A program made the position numbers and the translations under genes. From NCBI GenBank assembly GCA_949825045.1, contig OX463816.1:19293243-19357242 (forward strand): DNA of 64,000 bases, given 5' to 3'. Position 1 is the stretch's first letter. Each line of letters starts with the position of its first letter. Under the pieces are notes generated by a model. It was given only the letters and a program-made list of their open reading frames with translations. It was not told the DNA's origin and did no database searches. Below, piece by piece: positions 21,765-33,557 of the stretch. Origin of the DNA: Argyresthia goedartella. Taxonomy: Eukaryota > Arthropoda > Insecta > Lepidoptera > Argyresthiidae.

Positions 21765-24700
21765 ATGGGTGCATTCAAAGGGAAAAGGTTTCTGGTAACT
21801 GGAGGATGTCAAGGTAAATAATAATATACCTATTGTAGTTCATGCCATCCTCATGCGTGTCTTAAGTTATCAATTTCTTGAATGAGTCAAGTACATTTAT
21901 CCTACAGCGTGTTACTACAATAAAAAATATTAAACATAGTTTAACATCAAAACAATACGGTATTTGCTGCTATGCTAGATAGATCCTTTTTAGGAACTGT
22001 CAAAACGGTACTTTTGTTCACGAGTTCTATGAAATACAAAGCATATGACGTCATAGTCAAATGCTGTCTTCTTAACACAAAATTGAGTTTATAAAATCCA
22101 AATGCTGGAAATATACTATTCTAATATTGGCAGCTTAAGACACGTTTCTAGATTTATTGGACTACCTTCTCAAATAACATATCGTCAAACTCCATACATT
22201 TTTGTCTTTAAAAAGGTGCTGAACAGGAGTTTTTTTTATGGAAGACCCTTTGACCGCCCCGGTCGCGTCTTCTGAAAAGCCCGTGGGGTACAACACTGGG
22301 CCGCGTTGTGCCCCGCGGGCTTTTCAGAATTTCGAACCGCTTGAAAAGCCAGAGTGCTACAGCGCGACGCTGCGTTGTACCACACGGGGTTTTCCAGCGC
22401 TAACATTGACAATTCATCGTCTAAATAGCCCGTGGGGTACAACGCTGCGACCCATAAATGCACTAGGCGTGAAAGAGAAAGTAGATTAGCGCACCAAGTG
22501 CGTGCGGTGCTAGGTCACAACGTCTCACCGGTGATTTGTGGTCATTTTGTTTTGATGCAGTTATTGTTTGTATCGTAACAGAGATGTGCGAAACAATAAA
22601 CTACCTATTATGATTCTCGGATGAGGATTTTGAGTTGATTAGATTTGACAATGAAAATAGTGGAGAACAAATTCTGGCGGTGGAATCTGAAAAGAGAATG
22701 GTTACGAAAAACAGTGTGATATGTTAATCGAAATATTATCTGCCAACACCCACACCAACTGGATAACGAAGAGACGATATTCTAACCCAAAGCGATACGT
22801 TTCAGAAAATAATATGTGTGTCTATATGCACATATCAAGAACAACAACCTATTATTTTACTATTTGTATGTTTCACTTGTTTTTGTTTATATAGCTCTAC
22901 CTATTTCCTGTACCTATTTCATATGTTATAAAGGTAAACCACGATAACTTGGCGCGTAAATGACAGTAAAATTGTCTTTTACGAAAAATCACACAAGGTT
23001 CATTTTCGTAATTATCTATACCTACCAAGAATTGCAATTTTCACAGAATGGCCTATTTCGGTGGCCGCTATAGGGTGCACCAAATAATGAACTAGGTAGG
23101 TTCCTAGGTACAAAGGAAAACGAGATGTTCTAAATTTAAGGGCCGGAGACCAATACAAAGCGACGTATAATATATATATATACGTTTAATAGCCAAATCA
23201 CCATTATTCAAATACCTACCTACCTAACAACATAACATAGCGTCACGCCTTTTCCCATATATGGGGTGGCAGAGGCACAATTGTGCCCACTTTTAGCCAG
23301 TTATTCAATACTCCATTTTGCGTGACAGGGGGCTAGCCCATCGCCGCAGCTATCATTGCAAACGCTGCCAATCACAACGTCTAAAATATTTAATATCTAC
23401 CTAGTTTTGAATCCAAGATTGGATCAGCCATGATATTATTTTCCTTTAACATAACATAGCGTCATGCCTTTTCCCTACGGGGTGGCAGAGGCACAATTGT
23501 GCCCACTTTCAGCCAGTTTATCGTTACTCTATTTTGCAAGACTAGCCCAACGCCGCAGCAATGTAATTAAGGTTTTCCATCACCGTTAAATTATATAAAG
23601 ATTGTCTGAGGATTGAAAAATAGGCAATAACTTGAACGAACTTTATCTATAAGAAGCACAAATTAGATGTGACTTAAATTAGGAAATATAGTTGTTTTTT
23701 TACCAGAAGCTAATTCACGAAAAGCAGGCGCTGTACCCCACGGGCTATTCAGACGATGAATTGTCAATGTGACCGCTGAAAACCCTGTGTGGTACAACGC
23801 AGCGGCGCGCTGTAGCGCTCTGGCTTTTCAAGAGGTTCGTAATTCGGAAAAGCCTGTGGGGCACAAACGCGGCCAAACGTTGTACCCCACGGGATTTTCA
23901 GAAGACGCGCCCCGGTCGGCACTGTCTGACTACTGAAATTCGTGCCACGGGCGCCATGTGGGCTAGCCAGTTCAGAAACCATCTTTAAATTTTAAAGTCC
24001 AATTAACCCTCTGCTGAACGAAAACAAAGGACAACAATTAAGGCAATTTTTTGTTGTTGCCCTACAAATATGCCCACAGTAGAATATTCAGTGCTCTAGG
24101 CGAGTCTGTCAAAAAAAAATTTAATAGGTGTTGTGCGTCTCTTACAGGTTTAACGCTAATGGCGAGTCAGTTCATACAATTATATTTTTGACAACACATG
24201 GCTCTTTTTCCTGAGTGCATGTTCATGACAGTTCACACGCCTTGACGTCAATTATCTCTCGTAATTAAGTTGTATTTTGCATAGCATAGTATTGTCGACT
24301 GGAGTTGAGTGACACATTTTGTGTTTGATGTACGGCGGACAATAGGTTTAAATGCTGATCACACACACACAAAGTACGATTTAATTTATAATTATTTATT
24401 TTTTAATGTATTTTTATTTATAATTTCTTTTTGACATTTAATTTCTTAGGGATGGGGCGAGGTATGGCTGTAGAGTTGTGGAAGAGAGGGGCTGACGTAG
24501 TTGCTATCTCGAATAATGCTGAGAATCTCGCAGCTCTGAAGAACGAGTACCCCAGTATAACGGTGGCGACTGTAGACCTCCGGGATTGGACAAAGAGCCA
24601 GCAGGCAGTGGACGCTTTGGGAGTATTTCATGGCTTGATCAACAACGCTGGAATATGTATCATGGAATCAGTTCTAGATTGCAAACCGGAAAGTTTCGAT

Positions 24701-26953
24701 TTGTAAGTATTGCATGCCATGTTATGTATTATACTTAATGCTAACGATAGGTAGGTATGTACCTATCAAATCAACCAACGACTATTCCATGATGTTCCAA
24801 ACGGCCTCATCCGTAGACGTAAGCGTGGAGGACATTTATGTAATTGCCTACTCAAATATTTTCGAAACTCATTACCTGCAGGACAATTTCCATCAATACA
24901 CGGGCAGTTTTGAGCGTCTCTCAAGTGGTCTGCAAGAAGATGATCGACAACAAAATAAAAGGTTCTGTCGTCAACATCTCTTCACAATCTTCGATGGTGA
25001 GCAGAAATTTACGATTGTAGAAAAATGTGCACACGTCGCCGCATTAATTAGTTAAATGCGTTAAGTATGGTACTTATAATTGAACGCATAATACGTCAAT
25101 TTGTATGCAAATGAAGTTTTACCCAATCCGGGGGCGTAGCTTCATAGAAGCGTCATTATAAACCTGGTGTATGTACCTAAGCCTGCGCAACTTACATGCA
25201 AAACTTTGAGACTGTCGAGATGGAGCGTCAACGCGCGTCGCGCCGCTCCGTAACGTATGACGAATACGCCTCCGTGGACTTTAGGCCTGGGTAAAGGGTT
25301 GAATTTTCTTACCAGGCGGCACTAAAGGACCACGTAGCCTACTGCGCGTCCAAATGCGCCGTGGACTCCATGACGCGCGTCATGGCGCTAGAGCTGGGCG
25401 CTTACGGTGTCAGAGTCAACAGCGTCCACCCGACGGTCATAATGACAGACATGGGACGCAAGGTGTGGGCCGACCCCAGCACATCCGCGGCCATGCTGTC
25501 TAGAATACCGATGGGAAGGTGAGATTTCGGAGAATACATATTGAATAGGTAGGCTGTTTGTTGATTTGTTTCGTCGTTCTACTATGTTCTTCGAAGTTCG
25601 ATAGATATGTAGGTTTTATCACAAATTGCGTGTTTTAGCAGTTCTCTAACAACAATATCATTGGTACAAATCTTGCCAAATATACCTATATATATAATCT
25701 ATCTACCAAACACCCTATGTTGAAGTAGTTTGATAAGTGGCAAAATGCTTTATAGCCTGGAAAACCATCGTTTTTGAGCAAAGCAGATGTTCGGCTTTCT
25801 TTTTATACGACCAATTCTTCCAGCGAAGTTTTATTTTTACCTCCCTTGTAGATTAATCACAACTTTTATTTTTCCCCATTGTTTTCATATGAAGCAATCA
25901 CCTTTAAGACGTTTACAACACTAAATGGCGCCAAAATTATACGAATAGTGATCTACAACCACAAAGCCATAGTGTTCTTTATTTAAATTTGAATAATAAA
26001 TAATAACTATTCAGCGTTCTTAATTACGTGACCAGCCTGTACTTACAGGCTGGTATTACTATCTGAATCTAGTATTATTACTTAGTAATACTAGATTCAG
26101 ATCTAATGTATAAAGTTTATCTTTTTGTTTTTTAGCCAATCATGTGTATCAATGAATGTACCGCTAATATGGAAGAGTTTTGCGATACCGAAAGAAATAC
26201 AAACAAATAAATTCAATTAGTTATACTTCTTAGTTTGAAAAAATCTTCCCTTCAAATAATGTTCTTAATTATAGGACCAACACTATATATATATAGGGTG
26301 TTTGGTAGGTCGATTGCAGACTTAAATTGAAGCTAGTACAGGCAATTTAGCGGCCGTTCCCAGTTGTCTTACCGAGTGAGTCGTACCAGTTGAACTACTG
26401 GGAATTTGATTCCCAATAGAACTACAAGTAAGACCATTAGGAATGTTGTGTCCAGTGGACTTACCAGTAAAATAAAACTCCCAGTAGACCTACTCCTATG
26501 AAGACCTAGGTAAGATATGTGTGAAATCAGTAGCTTTATTATGTATTTCTGAGATCTTCTTTCAGTGCCTCTCCACTACTGGAGGTTGGCAGTCAGCTCT
26601 AACTGATATCAATCGTATTGAAAAATCGACCTATCAGAACACGACTACGACACTATTTGACACGAGCTGTCCTTCATTGCGATTTGGCTTGTTTATGCGA
26701 TTGCGACTCGTGTTCTGTATATATCCGGGAATTTACATGATATGGTAAGGCTGCTGCTGATTGGGTTGATTTTTCAATTGCGATTCTTATCAGAAATACA
26801 AAATAAGGCATTCTCTACGTTTGGCTTCGTTGCTGCGATAGGTTCGGCGAGGTGCACGAGGTTGTAGCCGCGGCGCTGTTCCTGCTGAGCGACGGCGCGA
26901 GCATGGTCAGCGGCGCGCGGCTGCCAGTCGACGGAGGGTTCCTAGCTGCGTAG
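21765..26953 (+). CDS. L-xylulose reductase / dicarbonyl reductase-like SDR, gene 2
   Basis: Five exons (21765-21813, 24450-24702, 24882-24996, 25316-25518, 26842-26953) give 732 nt, 243 aa. Exons 2-5 have exactly the same lengths and phases as gene 1. Motifs: TGGCQGMG (12-19), NNAG, Asn106, Ser135, Tyr148 and Lys152 (YCASK), C-terminus PVDGGFLAA. All catalytic residues are kept, but the NADPH-selecting Arg-Thr of gene 1 is replaced by Asn-Asn (AISNNAENL), so cofactor or substrate preference may differ. Exons 4 and 5 are visibly GC-richer than the same exons in gene 1. Intron 1 (2.6 kb) contains a long-TIR transposon. The ATG is 463 bases after the gene 1 stop, so the promoter must be compact or shared. 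Poly(A) signal AATAAA lies at 26959-26964, 6 bases past the stop. Confidence 0.93.
23228..23370 (+). repeat. Short interspersed repeat, copy 1
   Basis: CATAACATAGCGTCACGCC ... GGGGTGGCAGAGGCACAATT ... GGGGGCTAGCCCATCGCCGC. A second copy is at 23449-23565, and parts are at 3067-3115 and 29409-29440. Confidence 0.65.
23449..23565 (+). repeat. Short interspersed repeat, copy 2
   Basis: Same order of blocks as 23228-23370, about 80 bases further on, both inside the long-TIR element. Confidence 0.65.
23909..24345 (+). mobile_element. Remainder of a TTAA-type MITE split by the long-TIR element
   Basis: CGGTCGGCACTG...ACTGAAATTCGTGCCAC (from 23913) and AAGTTGTATTTTGCATAGCA ... GTACGGCGG (to about 24336) match the intact MITE at 28451-28628 in order. 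The piece left of the transposon (22243-22264) supplies its start. Extra sequence between the two blocks is a further insertion. Confidence 0.65.
26032..26102. repeat. Two adjacent perfect hairpins
   Basis: CCAGCCTGTA (26032-26041) pairs with 26044-26053 across 2 bases. 26061-26077 pairs perfectly over 17 bases with 26086-26102 across 8 bases. Both are in intron 4 of SDR gene 2. Confidence 0.85.
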
Positions 26954-26958
26954 GCGCA

Positions 26959-26964
26959 AATAAA
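26959..26964 (+). terminator. Poly(A) signal of SDR gene 2
   Basis: AATAAA starting 6 bases after the TAG stop, followed by a T-run at about 26984. The 3' UTR would be very short. Confidence 0.65.
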
Positions 26965-28450
26965 ACTTGCATATATCTATACTTTGTTTTTTTTACTCAG
27001 TTTATTGTGCCAAAGGAATTAATACATACTGGACATTGGAAACAATGCAAGCATAACAATTTTCTATAATAATGAACGCGCCAAGCTATACGGGCTGCGC
27101 ATACGGAAAATAATACACCATATCATAAGGTAAATAAAGTTTACTGCTAAAATGCGGTTCAGATATCGGTCGATTTATTTTAATTTACATGAAAACTGTA
27201 ATTAAATACGAATAGGGAATCAAGTCAACAATTCCTTTGCCTTAGTAAGTAATATCATACAATTAAATATAATCAACCCTTTTATCAATATTCTCTTACA
27301 GTATCATCATAGTACTAGCTCATTGTCTCATTCCCCCGTATTAGTAGAAAACATCGGAAACTCGATTTAAGTATTTGAGAAGCGCGCGCGACTCGCAGCC
27401 GTACACAGAAATTCTACTCATTGGAAAAATCCATATATACGTCGGGTAACAGAACAAAATAAACTGACATACAAAGACTACAACAGTTATTATTTGATTC
27501 TATAATCTAGGATATTGTAAAAAACAGTGTGTCAGCTTATCTAGGTACCTTATAATTAGTATATACAAAATTATTTTAAAATCAAACGTCTTTCGTCAAA
27601 CGAACAATACGGGTAAACCAGGTGCCGAATCATCATCACTTGCAGCGATATTCAGCTGCGTTTTTTGATCACGTATATATGTAGCTGTCCGTTCCGAGCA
27701 CTAATCCCCACAAACATAGAATGTGTACACGTACCGCCAGCTTTCTTGTCCTCTGAATGCCGCCTGGCGGGGGTAGCGGCGCATGGGTACAAGAGAGATA
27801 TATCATACATGTGCGAGAGAGAGAGGTGACTGCTCGCTCAATGGCCAAGAAACCTAGCTGCCGCACGTGGCTCTGTCAACTCCTGGAATATTTGGGAGAC
27901 AAGTGTGCATTTAGCAAATTCGGTCCAATTTTTCAATTTCGGGACAGCATAACTGAGGTACAACATATTTTTACCGACTATAATACCCTCTTACAACAGT
28001 GAGGCCAGAGGCAAAACAATGCTGTACAACATAGAAGTAGACCCCTGCCCCTGCGTCAGCCGTGGACACGAAACAACTTAGAAAGAGTACATAGGCATAA
28101 ATTGTTGATAAGCACTCTTTCAATTTAGGAGCTTCTAAATGACCACAATAGTCTTATAAGTTATACATGGCAAGAGTTATAAGTTATAACTCTTGTCATG
28201 TATTAAACGATATATATTTTTTTTTGTAGTTTAAGTAGCTACTGAAGTTAGAAATGTAAGCCAGAATTGACAACGCAATGACAGACATTATTGTGAACAT
28301 AGCTTATACAATGAACAGGAACATATGCAGGGGTGGGGTGCAGGTATTAGAGAATGTGAAGAAACATTTGAATGGCACCTCAGCACCTGAAGATAATCAC
28401 ATCAATGTGATCACCATTGGTTGACAAACACTGATATCAATACAAAATGC
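26965..28450. other. Intergenic segment
   Basis: AT-rich. A block at 27745-27830 (GGGGGTAGCGGCGCATGGGT) resembles 61440-61530 in inverted sense, so it is part of a repeat. No gene seen. Confidence 0.5.
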
Positions 28451-28628
28451 TTAACCTTTTTACCGCCCTAGTCGGCACAACTGAAATTCGTGCCACTGGC
28501 GACACAATTTTTGTATTAAAAAAAGCCTTATCTCGTATAAATTAAGTTGTATTTTGCATAGCATACCAAACATGTTTGGAGTGTGAGTGACACATTTTGT
28601 ATTTAATGTACGGCGGTTAAATGGTTAA
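28451..28628. mobile_element. piggyBac-like MITE, 178 bp
   Basis: Left end TTAACCTTTTTACCGCC and right end (28612-28628) are inverted copies with two mismatches, both beginning at TTAA. This intact copy also serves as the empty site for the long-TIR insertion at 22265. Confidence 0.75.
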
Positions 28629-29273
28629 ATACCCTGTTGACTAACAGCTTAATCAATGGTTAAATAAATATAAATTAAAATAAGTAAGTATTCGATGTGC
28701 AAACCCACATACGGTTACAACTGAATAAATATTTTATACATAAGGTATGTACCGTTTTAATGTACGAAATCCTCACCACTAGTAGAAAAATAAAACGTTC
28801 ACAACAAAATCAAAGACTGTGGGATCATGTTGATCATTTAAAATTCAAAACTAAATTGAATGCATAACTTTCACCATCACCTCTCAGTTTTTTGATTGCA
28901 TGTCCCTATAAAGTAATTTACTAATTAAGTATGTACAGAAAATCGAACCTAATTCTCAGTCATATTAGAGATGGAGATAACCATGTCGAAGGTAGAACCA
29001 GTGAAACGCTCGCACGCACGCAACGCACGAATGAAATTAAAATTAGAATAAGTATGTGATTATTTACAGTGTATGAAGGTTGCGACAAAATAGCATGAAG
29101 ACCAAATCAATTTAGGGTGTGAGCTGTGCATTAATTTGAGTATTTTTTACATGTATACTAATTGCACATATAAACACACACACAAAACAAAACACTATAG
29201 TATTGAGACAGAAGAATAAAAAAGTTTATCAAATCCTAAACAGAATATACCTCCTACTCGGGGGAGCTAAGTT
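28629..29273. other. Intergenic segment
   Basis: AT-rich; no coding or repeat signal that I can support. Confidence 0.5.
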
Positions 29274-29676
29274 GGCACCTGGCTCGAGTGACGTTTGTGC
29301 AAAGTACAGTGTATACAGTTCGGTTTAACATATTGCTAAATCGAAATTCGATTATCGATATTAGGCCTACTCACACACTTATATGGAGTAGACAACTCAA
29401 GCACGGATAAATGACAGAGGGCTAGCCCATCGCTGCAGCTATGGAGATTAAAGTTTTCCTCTCTATGTTTTCCATCATAGTTAGAACGTTCCATTATCGA
29501 TGTGTTCTGCTGAATGTACCCATTGATGTGACACGCTAAACTGACTGACAGCGAGTGACAGACAACGCCAACAACCAAAACCTAATATCGGTTATGCAAA
29601 TCGAATTTAGATTTAGTAATATATAATACTGTACTGCACACTGTACTTTGCCCAAACGTCATTCGAGTCAGGTGCC
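29274..29676. mobile_element. MITE with about 100-bp inverted arms
   Basis: The left arm (GGCACCTGGCTCGAGTGACG) and right arm (ending AGGTGCC at 29676) match in inverted orientation for about 100 bases, with scattered differences. The centre contains GGGCTAGCCCATCGCTGCAG, a piece of the short repeat at 23228. Confidence 0.75.
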
Positions 29677-29808
29677 TTCTTGGCGCGCTCGGGTAATAGT
29701 TTTGAGACGAACGAAAAATTAATAAAAAAATATTTTTTAAGGTTTTTAAAATACCTATTTCTTTTTGGTTTATGTTTTATGCAGGGTTCGCAGATATATC
29801 ATCGGATA

Positions 29809-30428
29809 TACAGGGTGGCCCAAAAGTCGTGGATGAAAATAAAACAGGGAGGTAGAGGAAGTCATTTACAAAAAAAAAAAACTACAGCAGGACCATATCA
29901 CAATTTCCCTAAAAGTTATGAATAATTTTGTGTTTTTTCATAAAATTCCGCCTTATTTCACAATAAAATTAATTTAAAAAAAAAAATACCAAAAACAATA
30001 AAACAAAAGATGCTCTGTATCTATTAATAGATAATGTACCATTACTATAAAATACAAGCAATGATTTATTTTTCATAAATTTTTAAGCGTTACCAAAATT
30101 ATTTCTCTCTTTAGAAACACACTGTGAAAAAAAAATACTACGGAAAAGTGACCCTGTACTAAAAAAACTTGCTGATTTAATACAGATTCAAATGAGGTAT
30201 CCATAACCCATCACTGTTCGTTTAATAACTCTGGTTTTATGATCGTTCTTACACACGAGGGCGCAAATTTTAGTAGATTCACTACGCATTTTCAGTGATT
30301 CTCATCTCAGTACATATCGGTTCAAAATTAAAGTTTCTCTGATCAAGTCAATCATTGTGAAATTTGTTGGAAATGACTTCCTCTTCTTCCCGGTTTCGTT
30401 CGATCCGCCACTTTTGGGCCACCTGTAT
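29809..30428. mobile_element. Mariner-type MITE, about 620 bp
   Basis: Ends TACAGGGTGGCCCAAAAGT (left) and ACTTTTGGGCCACCTGTA (right) head arms of about 60 bp that include GGAAGTCATTT, flanked by TA. Typical of mariner-derived elements. No transposase inside. Confidence 0.75.
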
Positions 30429-30774
30429 ATTACGATATATATCACTTGATATTTATGTTATGTGGATATATATCCATTGATATGTTACTGTTTTTTCCAT
30501 TGATATTATACTAGAAATTCAGCAGATTCCAGTTTTCTGGCAAAGCAAGGTATCCGGGACCGACACCTAACGAGTCATGCAAATTACGGAAGCGCCCGAA
30601 ACCAAAACCACATAGTACTCAATTATGTCATTGATTAACCCACAGGGATTGTAAATTATTTCCTCAAATTTCCTGAAATAACAATCTTAGCGGAAGTTCA
30701 CCTGTAATTGTGTTCGACTAGCTTTTGACAGTCTAAACCACTTACAGAACCTAAAATTCTGCTTCTTTTTGTTG

Positions 30775-31021
30775 TTGTTATATATCCGTTTTATATTGGA
30801 TAAATATCTAAACATAAACATAAAACATTTACATACAGGCACATACATTGCTTCTGGACTCACACTAGGATACCCTATGTCGTGAGAACCAGAAACAGCG
30901 ACGCCACACACATATAAACATTCAAGACCTGTGGTTTTTTTCCTTACCTACAGCCGGGGACCGAACCCGGTACCTGTCGAATGGTAGGTAGAGCCACAAC
31001 CGCTTCGCCACAGAGGTCGTC
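30775..31021 (-). mobile_element. tRNA-derived SINE
   Basis: On the minus strand GTGGCGAAGCGGTTGTGGCT resembles a tRNA A box and GGTTCGGTCCC (30967-30957) is a good B box. There is no complete cloverleaf, and an AT-rich tail follows, so this is a SINE and not a tRNA gene. Confidence 0.65.
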
Positions 31022-31099
31022 AAAATATGGTTTATGCTATATATTCTATAAATTGGATTTTTGCGAACCCCGGTTTTACGTAACTGTATAAGCCTTAAA

Positions 31100-31765
31100 C
31101 ACAAAAAGCATTATTAAATTACCACCCTTGTTTTGAAAAATACCCTCCACACTGATGAGGAAATGTTCACTGTGGAAGCGGCAAGCGGCAAGCGGCTCAA
31201 GCGGCAGAATGAAAAAGTTTATGCCAGAAGCTTGTATCAGGTCCAACCTTCCTTGCAATGTGCAACGCACTCATCAACCGGCGAGCTTGATGGTTTGGCA
31301 GGGTGTGTCCTACGGGAGGGTTACTTCCATACATTTTTGTCAACAAGTAAGCGGTCGAATTGAAGACAAATCAATATGTAAATAAATAAATATGTGAGCG
31401 ACATCTTGGAAGCCGTTTTGAAACCTTTGAGCGATACGCTATTCGGCAAACAAAAGCTGGGTTTTACAGCCGGACTCCGCGCGGTCCCAATAAGGGAGCT
31501 CAACGCTGCCTAAAGATCAATTTGCCAGGCTTCTTTCGTAGCGAGCGTAGATTGGCCGCCGTCGAGTCCCGACTTGAATGCTTTGGATTATTGTTTATGG
31601 ACAGAATTAATGCTAAAAGAGTGCAGAAAGACCCACCAAACATAGATTCACAGAAGCGCGCCATTATCAAGGTGCCGCAACCGACGTGTGGCCCGCACGA
31701 TTGAAAGCTTTCCAAGCAAGGGAGGATATGTTGAATAAGCTCTTTGTATTTAGTTATTGTAGGCA
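31100..31765 (+). pseudogene. Mariner-family transposase remnant
   Basis: Fragments in different frames match the mariner catalytic core: ASLMVWQGVSYGRVTSIHF near 31285-31340, and the strong signature DWPPSSPDLNALDYCLW near 31550-31600. Several frameshifts and stops separate them and terminal repeats are not obvious. An old, inactive copy. Confidence 0.8.
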
Positions 31766-33090
31766 TATTTTTTACATAAAACATAAACACACAAATATTT
31801 TAAAAACTTTAAAAATATATATTTTAGAGTCGTGTCAAAGAACACCCGAGGTATGTATAGTTCTGTGAACATTCCAATGTAGGTATTCTGTTTAATCGAT
31901 GTAAAGGAGGCGTGGTAACCAAATGTTAAAAGCTGAATTGATTTTGGTCATTAATGAGATCATAGTTAAAAAACAATAGTACGGTCGAACTAATTGTGGA
32001 ATTAGCAAATAATCCTCCGAGCGAAAACCAAAATGACCATGAATGAAACACAGCATTAAGCATTGGATATTTTAACGAGGGCAGAATTCTTGGAAGTACT
32101 CTATATCTACGTGATATCAAACATGGCAAATGCCGACCTGCCAATCAACACTTAAAGAAAATGTTAAGACTTTCGAGTGAACGGACATAATCTCGAATAG
32201 ACAGCAAAACTTCATTACATCTATGGCAGTGATGGACATTCTCTATAAACTCGGAACAGATTATTTAATATAAGGGATAAGCGTTATCCTTAGTATTAGT
32301 TTTAAACATTATTTCTCCACGCCGAAGAACTTGTAATGAGATGGATCGCAGACGACGTAGTTTCTAATGTATTGCGACGGCGCAGTCGTCGACTGCCACG
32401 TGATGTAACTGGGTCGACTGGCTCAAGTCACGTGGCCATAATTAATTCCCTAACTCGTGTGTGTACTGTTGGCTCTGGAGGAAACTCCTAATACGGACTT
32501 ATTATTTTATAGAATCGTTATCACCAAATGTAAATGTAGTTGACAAAATTCATAAGGCGTCAAAAATCATAGATTTATTTTTCACAGTGCAGGTAGTTGT
32601 AGTGTAGTGAACCTTTGTTTACAGGTTCGCCTCAGGTTGAGATGGCACCAGGGGAAAGAGGAGGTCGCGGAGGGGGTGCCGTCCCACCCACCGCCCGCAC
32701 ACCCGCAAAGGCCCTACGTCAGCTTAGTCCTAGTGATGCGCGAGTCCGCATAGAACCCGTTTATCGATTTCGATATTGCCCACGTTGATGCTTGTGCTTG
32801 CACTGGCGTATTAAAATGGCATCAGTTGTCTCTCAACATGTATGGAAAGGAATAATTCTCAAGCAAGAGAACTCACCAGAAAACTGAAAAATTGTGTCAT
32901 TGAAAATATTCGAAAAAAAAAACCTAAACAGAAAATGAACACTGGGTAAAGGAAATAAGATTAGAAAAAGAAAATTTAAGTCGGAGAAACCCGTAACGAA
33001 GATTGCTTAGGTGATTCTAGCGATGATAGCATAGATTGATTGTGATAAACAAAGTGTTACTTTAAATAAAAAGGTGATCCTATTCTGTAC
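31766..33090. other. Intergenic segment
   Basis: No gene found. A GC-rich patch at 32640-32720 lacks splice signals and an open frame of interest. Confidence 0.5.
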
Positions 33091-33557
33091 CCCTGGATTT
33101 TATCTAGATTCGTTTCGGTACTTCATAACGAACAGCCTAACATAATAGTTTGTTTTACTTGATATAAAATTGGAAACAAAAAGAGGCTTGATGATGACGA
33201 GTTTTACACCATCAAAGTTTATATAACTAAGCGAATGTCCAGAGGGTTGTTGGTGTTCAATCAAAACCGTTGACCCTATACAGCACCTTGGACAAGTCAT
33301 TGATGCAAAATGACAAACAACTAATTAAAAACTTTATCTTATTACGACCCGTTTTTAATACGAAAGAAACCGTTCATTTCCCACAAACATCTGTCGCATG
33401 GCAGCCCCCAAGACGCGCCACCTAGCGGGTAGTCGCGGCCGAAGATGGCAGCCGATACGTTTAGATATTGCTCCTATTTTATAACAAGTAAAACAAACTA
33501 CTACGTTAGGCTGTTCGTTACAAAGTACCGAAACCAACCTAGATAATATCCAGGGCT
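33091..33557. mobile_element. MITE with about 80-bp inverted arms
   Basis: CCCTGGATTTTATCTAG at the left and CTAGATAATATCCAGGG at the right start arms that match inverted for about 80 bases, including CGAACAGCCTAAC. The element is about 465 bp. Confidence 0.75.

Larger units (their letters stand above)
22265..23908. mobile_element. Long-TIR (Mutator-like?) DNA element, copy A
   Basis: Ends GCGTCTTCTGAAAAGCCCG (left) and its inverted match (right) begin arms of about 190 bp (22265-22452 and 23723-23908) at roughly 90% identity by eye. A perfect 9-bp direct repeat GCCCCGGTC flanks it (22256-22264, 23909-23917). Long TIRs plus 9-bp duplications are the habit of Mutator-like elements. No transposase is present, so it is non-autonomous. 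The arms contain repeated GAAAAGCC and CCCGTGGGGTACAACG palindromic modules. It sits in intron 1 of SDR gene 2. Confidence 0.82.

Noticed and set aside
25688..26315. MITE bounded by ACCAAACACCCTA and TAGGGTGTTTGGT
   Set aside because: The two ends point inward, so they are the borders of two separate insertions or chance relics, not one element.
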